Shown here piece by piece: positions 59,090 through 64,000 of a stretch of DNA of 64,000 nucleotides. Location of the stretch: positions 46,461 to 110,460 of the forward strand of contig NZ_LZJZ01000031.1 of assembly GCF_001667585.1 (NCBI RefSeq), written 5' to 3'. Source of the DNA: Mycobacterium sp. E2733 (GTDB lineage: Bacteria > Actinomycetota > Actinomycetes > Mycobacteriales > Mycobacteriaceae). Under the pieces are notes generated by a model. It had not been told where the DNA came from. It saw only the letters and a program-made list of their open reading frames with translations, and ran no database searches. Position numbers and translations under genes: made by a program. Each line of letters starts with the position of its first letter. The stretch's first letter is position 1.

Positions 59090-59851
59090 ATGGATCGCGC
59101 GGCGCGTTGGCACGGGAATACGGACCGGCGGCTACGTGTTGCCGCGGGTAACGACTTGTCGCTTCTCGGCAGGACGGATTCGGAGGATCTGATCATCACG
59201 ACGCTTTTGGGCCCGACCAGCATGTCGCACGCGCAGGACTGCCCCGCGGACGACTGGGTGGAGCCGTCCGACGGGTTGCAGGGCACGGCGGTTTTCGATG
59301 CGACCGGGGACAAGTCCACGATGCCCTCGTGGGACGAGCTGGTGCGTCAGCACGCCGACCGGGTGTACCGCCTGGCCTATCGCCTCTCCGGCAATCAGCA
59401 CGACGCCGAGGACCTCACCCAGGAGACGTTCATCCGGGTTTTCCGGTCGGTGCAGAACTATCAGCCGGGAACGTTCGAAGGCTGGTTGCACCGCATCACC
59501 ACCAACCTCTTCCTCGACATGGTGCGTCGCCGCGCCCGCATCCGGATGGAGGCGCTGCCCGAGGACTACGAGCGGGTGCCCGCGGACGAGCCCAATCCCG
59601 AGCAGATCTACCACGATTCACGGCTCGGGCCGGACCTGCAGGCGGCCCTGGATTCGCTGCCGCCGGAGTTCCGCGCCGCGGTCGTGCTGTGTGACATCGA
59701 GGGCCTGTCCTACGAGGAGATCGGTGCGACGCTGGGCGTGAAGCTCGGCACCGTGCGTAGCCGCATCCACCGCGGACGTCAGGCACTGCGCGACTACCTG
59801 GCCGCCCATCCCGGTGCCCATGGGGACGCACTGCACGCCGAGCCGGCGTAG
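59090..59851 (+). CDS. sigE: ECF sigma factor SigE
   Basis: The 253-residue sigma factor has region 2 with [20 protein letters not shown] and [20 protein letters not shown], region 4 with [20 protein letters not shown] and [12 protein letters not shown], and matches mycobacterial SigE almost fully after residue 60. SigE directs the response to surface stress, heat and SDS. The N-terminal 60 residues vary; an ATG at 59222 is an alternative start, and use of several starts is known for SigE in M. tuberculosis. rseA, htrA and tatB follow. Confidence 0.96.
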   Translation: MDRAARWHGNTDRRLRVAAGNDLSLLGRTDSEDLIITTLLGPTSMSHAQDCPADDWVEPSDGLQGTAVFDATGDKSTMPSWDELVRQHADRVYRLAYRLSGNQHDAEDLTQETFIRVFRSVQNYQPGTFEGWLHRITTNLFLDMVRRRARIRMEALPEDYERVPADEPNPEQIYHDSRLGPDLQAALDSLPPEFRAAVVLCDIEGLSYEEIGATLGVKLGTVRSRIHRGRQALRDYLAAHPGAHGDALHAEPA

Positions 59852-59976
59852 CGGGTGAACGCCCGAATCGACACAGCCGTGTCGACGTGAGCCAGCGGTT
59901 TTGCGGTCTTGAGATGCGCTATTGCGCACCGCCTCGCGCTACATTCGAGGGGTAGGCGCTACGAAAGGACCCGGTG

Positions 59977-60375
59977 ATGGCCGATCGAGGAGGACACCTC
60001 TTCCGCCGCGCGTTCTCCTGGCTTCCCGCACAGTTCGCCTCCCAGAGCGATGCGCCCGTCGGCGCGCCGCGCCAGTTCGGCTCCACCGAGCACCTCTCCG
60101 TCGAAGCCATCGCGGCGTTCGTTGACGGTGAGCTGCGGATGAACGCGCACCTGCGGGCGGCACACCACCTGTCGCTGTGCCCGGAATGCGCGGCCGAGGT
60201 CGACGACCAGAGCCGGGCCCGAGCGGCGTTGCGCGACTCGCATCCGATCCGGATCCCCAGCACGCTGCTCGGGATGCTCGCTGAGATTCCCTACGATTCG
60301 CCCGACGACGTGACCAGCCGGACCTCCGACCGTTTTGCTGATCGCGATGCCCGTGAGCAGCGCAAGCGCCCGTAG
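59977..60375 (+). CDS. rseA: Anti-sigma factor RseA
   Basis: The 132-residue protein has the zinc-associated anti-sigma signature His-x3-Cys-x2-Cys in AAHHLSLCPECAAEVDD, and FVDGELRMNAHLRAAHHLSL. RseA binds SigE and releases it on oxidation or after PknB phosphorylation and ClpC1P2 degradation. AGGA lies 7 nt before the ATG at 59977; a GTG one codon upstream is possible. It follows sigE by 125 nt. Confidence 0.93.
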   Translation: MADRGGHLFRRAFSWLPAQFASQSDAPVGAPRQFGSTEHLSVEAIAAFVDGELRMNAHLRAAHHLSLCPECAAEVDDQSRARAALRDSHPIRIPSTLLGMLAEIPYDSPDDVTSRTSDRFADRDAREQRKRP

Positions 60376-60409
60376 CTCGCCACCTTCTCGCCGAACTCCC
60401 CGTGGTTGA

Positions 60410-62077
<1,668 letters not shown>

Positions 62078-62473
62078 ATGTTCGGGAGCCTGAGCTGGGA
62101 GCACATCCTGGTCCTCGTCGTGGTCGGGCTGGTGGTCCTCGGCCCGGAGCGGCTTCCCGGTGCTATCCGCTGGACGTCGAACGCGCTGCGGCAGGCGCGG
62201 GACTACCTCAGTGGGGTGACAACTCAGCTGCGCGAAGACCTCGGGCCCGAGTTCGACGATCTGCGCGTCCCGCTGAGCGAATTGCAGCGGCTGCGGGGGA
62301 TGACGCCGCGCGCCGCGCTGACCAAGCACCTGCTCGACGGCGACGATTCCTTCCTCACCGGGAACTTCGACACGCCGGTCAACAAGACGGCCGCGGCCAC
62401 TCCGCCCGAGCCGTCGACGCCGCGCCCGACGCATGCTCCCGGACCGACGCCCTTCGACGCCGACGCGACCTAG
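62078..62473 (+). CDS. tatB: Twin-arginine translocase subunit TatB
   Basis: The 131-residue protein starts [20 protein letters not shown] with the TatA/B membrane helix, hinge [12 protein letters not shown], and an amphipathic helix, then a Pro/Thr-rich tail. With TatC it receives folded Tat substrates. The ATG follows the htrA TAA without a gap, so it is translated from the same message. Its stop lies in the first copy of a 47-bp direct repeat. Confidence 0.93.
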   Translation: MFGSLSWEHILVLVVVGLVVLGPERLPGAIRWTSNALRQARDYLSGVTTQLREDLGPEFDDLRVPLSELQRLRGMTPRAALTKHLLDGDDSFLTGNFDTPVNKTAAATPPEPSTPRPTHAPGPTPFDADAT

Positions 62474-62576
62474 CGCGGCGGAAGCCGGGCGAAGCGGGTC
62501 GCCACCATCGGATCAGCGTGGCGATCGCAAGCGCGGCGGAAGCCGGGCGAAGCGGGTCGCCACCATCGGATCAGCG
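62472..62576. repeat. Two copies of a 47-bp direct repeat (58-bp period)
   Basis: Copies at 62472-62518 and 62530-62576 are identical and separated by 11 bp. The core CGGAAGCCGGGCGAAGCGGG with TCGCCACCATCGGATCAGCG resembles mycobacterial interspersed repeat (MIRU) units. The first copy begins at the tatB stop and the second includes the mrp stop, so the duplication lies exactly between convergent genes. Confidence 0.8.
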
Positions 62577-63719
62577 CCGCGTCGGATCCAGGCCGAGCGA
62601 CACACCGGCCAATCCACGCCGTCGCGATGACAGGTTGTCGGCCACGCTGCGCAGTTCCTTGCCCGCCGGGGAGTCGGGGGCGCTCAGCACGATCGGGGTG
62701 CCTGAATCGCCCGCGGCCACCAACGCGGGGTCCAGGGGGATCTGGCCCAGCAGCGGCACTTCGGCACCGATCGCGCGGGACAAGCGTTCCGCCACCTGAC
62801 GGCCGCCGCCCTCGCCGAACACCTGCATCGTCGAGCCGTCCGGCAGCGTGAGGCCCGACATGTTCTCCACGACGCCGGCGATGCGCTGCCGGGTCTGCAT
62901 CGCGATGCTGCCCGCGCGCTCGGCGACCTCGGCGGCGGCCAGCTGGGGCGTCGTCACGACCATGAGCTCGGCGCTGGGGATCAGCTGAGCCACCGAGATG
63001 GCGATGTCGCCGGTGCCCGGCGGCAGATCCAGCAACAGGACATCCAGATCGCCCCAATAGACGTCGGCCAAAAACTGCTGCAACGCCCGGTGCAGCATGG
63101 GTCCCCGCCACACCACCGGTGTGTTGCCCTCGGTGAATTGGGCGATCGAGATGACCTTCACCTCGTGGGCGATGGGCGGCAGGATCATCGACTCGACCTG
63201 GGTCGGCCGGTCGGTGGTACCCATCATCCGCGGGATGGAATGGCCGTGGATGTCGGCGTCGAGCACGCCGACCGACAGTCCACGCGCGGCCATCGCGGCG
63301 GCGAGGTTGACCGTGACGGTGGATTTTCCGACCCCGCCCTTCCCGGACGCGACCGCATAGACCCGCGTCAGCGAGTTCGGCTGGGCGAAGGGGATGACGG
63401 GTTCGCGAACATCGCCGCGCAACTGCTTGCGCAGTTCGGTGCGCTGCTCGTCGTTCATCACGTCCAGGGTGACCTTCACGGCCCCGGTGCCCGGAACGTC
63501 GGAGACCGCCTGGATGACCCGCTCGGTGATTTCCGTCTTCTTCGGGCAGGCGGCGGTGGTCAGGTAGATCGCCACGTGCACGGCACCGTCGGGCTCGGTG
63601 TCAATGCTCTTGACCATCCCCAGTTCGGTGATCGGGCGCCGTAGTTCGGGGTCGATCACCTTCCCCAGTGCGGTGCGGATTGCTGCGCTCAAGTCGGCAG
63701 TGTCATGACGAGACATCAC
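62571..63719 (-). CDS. mrp: Mrp/NBP35-type Fe-S carrier ATPase
   Basis: The 382-residue protein has an N-terminal MIP18/DUF59 domain (IRTALGKVIDPELRRPITEL, TTAACPKKTEI) and a P-loop ATPase with VYAVASGKGGVGKSTVTVNL, GVLDADIHGHSIPRMMG and LLLDLPPGTGD. It is the orthologue of Rv1229c. The C-terminal CxxC that binds a bridging Fe-S cluster in E. coli Mrp is absent (ENMSGLTLPDGSTMQVFG), as I recall for the M. tuberculosis protein too. Its stop lies in the MIRU-like repeat. M. tuberculosis genes Rv1225c-Rv1228 are not present between tatB and mrp. Confidence 0.93.
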   Translation of the reverse strand: MMSRHDTADLSAAIRTALGKVIDPELRRPITELGMVKSIDTEPDGAVHVAIYLTTAACPKKTEITERVIQAVSDVPGTGAVKVTLDVMNDEQRTELRKQLRGDVREPVIPFAQPNSLTRVYAVASGKGGVGKSTVTVNLAAAMAARGLSVGVLDADIHGHSIPRMMGTTDRPTQVESMILPPIAHEVKVISIAQFTEGNTPVVWRGPMLHRALQQFLADVYWGDLDVLLLDLPPGTGDIAISVAQLIPSAELMVVTTPQLAAAEVAERAGSIAMQTRQRIAGVVENMSGLTLPDGSTMQVFGEGGGRQVAERLSRAIGAEVPLLGQIPLDPALVAAGDSGTPIVLSAPDSPAGKELRSVADNLSSRRRGLAGVSLGLDPTRR

Positions 63720-63773
63720 CGCCGAGTGTAGGCGCGCGTGCTGGGGCCGTTTGGCGGCGACCCGCTAGGCCGG

Positions 63774-64000
63774 TCAGCCGCCGGCAGTGGGGCCCGGCTG
63801 CTTCGGCACCGCCGCGTTCGGCGGACCGGCCGGCTTGGGTGCCGGTGCGGGCGGTGGTGCGACGGCGGGTGGTGCGGCCTGCGGGTCCGGCGGCGGCGGT
63901 GGCCCCTGCGGCGGGGCGGGCGGCGCGGCCACCATCGCGCGGTAGACGTCGGCATCGGACATGGCCACGGCCCCGGGCCGCAACGTCTGCACCTTGCCGA
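63774..64000 (-). CDS. C-terminal end of Rv1230c-like envelope protein (cut by window edge)
   Basis: The last 75 codons are visible: KVQTLRPGAVAMSDADVYRA, then a Pro/Ala-rich tail ending GPTAGG. Position after mrp matches Rv1230c, a predicted membrane/lytic transglycosylase-type protein in M. tuberculosis; the catalytic part would lie outside the window. The proline-rich tail suggests an extracytoplasmic region spanning the peptidoglycan. Confidence 0.6.
   Translation of the reverse strand, partial: GKVQTLRPGAVAMSDADVYRAMVAAPPAPPQGPPPPPDPQAAPPAVAPPPAPAPKPAGPPNAAVPKQPGPTAGG

Noticed and set aside
62472..62576. CRISPR array
   Set aside because: Only two identical units with an 11-bp spacer and no cas genes; MIRU-like instead.

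Overview
The window is chromosomal DNA of a slow-growing non-tuberculous Mycobacterium. From about 32.6 kb to the right end, gene order and protein sequence follow the M. tuberculosis segment Rv1191 to Rv1230c: alpha/beta hydrolase, fadD36, an MFS carrier, dapD, dapE, Rv1204c, a LOG-like protein, fadD6, folP2, gpgS, Rv1209, tagA, Rv1211, glgM, glgC, Rv1215c to Rv1220c, sigE, rseA, htrA, tatB, mrp. Codons there are strongly GC-rich and genes are tightly packed. The M. tuberculosis insertions Rv1194c-Rv1199c (with PE13, PPE18, esxK, esxL and IS1081), PE14 and Rv1225c-Rv1228 are absent at the matching places.

The left half (1 to about 32.6 kb) is accessory. It has looser spacing, visibly lower GC and more regulators, and I do not know it as a described locus. 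It holds (i) leftward redox operons: thiolase and a second mycothione reductase; then SIS protein, DUF417 membrane protein, lipoamide-dehydrogenase-like and thioredoxin-reductase-like flavoproteins; (ii) a regulator block at 7 to 19.3 kb: a MalT-like LuxR protein, two tandem paralogous large ATPase-LuxR (LAL) proteins, a coupled 71-residue protein, and a GAF/Fis regulator facing the other way; (iii) rightward operons: two membrane proteins (one UsfY-like), two CxxC small proteins, a lipase, a PPE protein, then a long run with two MDR oxidoreductases, a secreted cupin, DoxX, a fourth disulfide-reductase flavoprotein, a frameshifted RidA gene and an MFS exporter, and finally a 46-residue ORF and an NmrA-like protein.

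The main discovery is a 43-bp element present six times, each just upstream of a leftward or rightward accessory operon and oriented with it. It consists of TCACCCGGGTGAAT, 9 nt, then GGGTGA-N7-TCACCC, so it carries four TCACCC half-sites with fixed spacing. It ties the scattered operons into one putative regulon whose contents (four flavin disulfide reductases, DUF417 as in RclC, DoxX, cupin, RidA, quinone reductases) suggest a thiol/oxidant (possibly reactive-chlorine) defence system. A second motif, GCGTCTCA-N3-TGAGACGC, occurs as perfect-plus-degenerate pairs only upstream of the GAF/Fis regulator and upstream of the MalT-like regulator, suggesting a regulatory hierarchy. A pair of tiny paralogous hydrophobic ORFs with a duplicated leader lies upstream of the MalT-like gene.

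The core half serves lysine/peptidoglycan precursor synthesis (dapD, dapE), methylglucose lipopolysaccharide and alpha-glucan synthesis (gpgS, glgM, glgC), lipid activation (fadD36, fadD6), drug export (Rv1217c-Rv1219c) and envelope stress (sigE-rseA-htrA-tatB). No tRNA, rRNA, insertion sequence or CRISPR array was seen.
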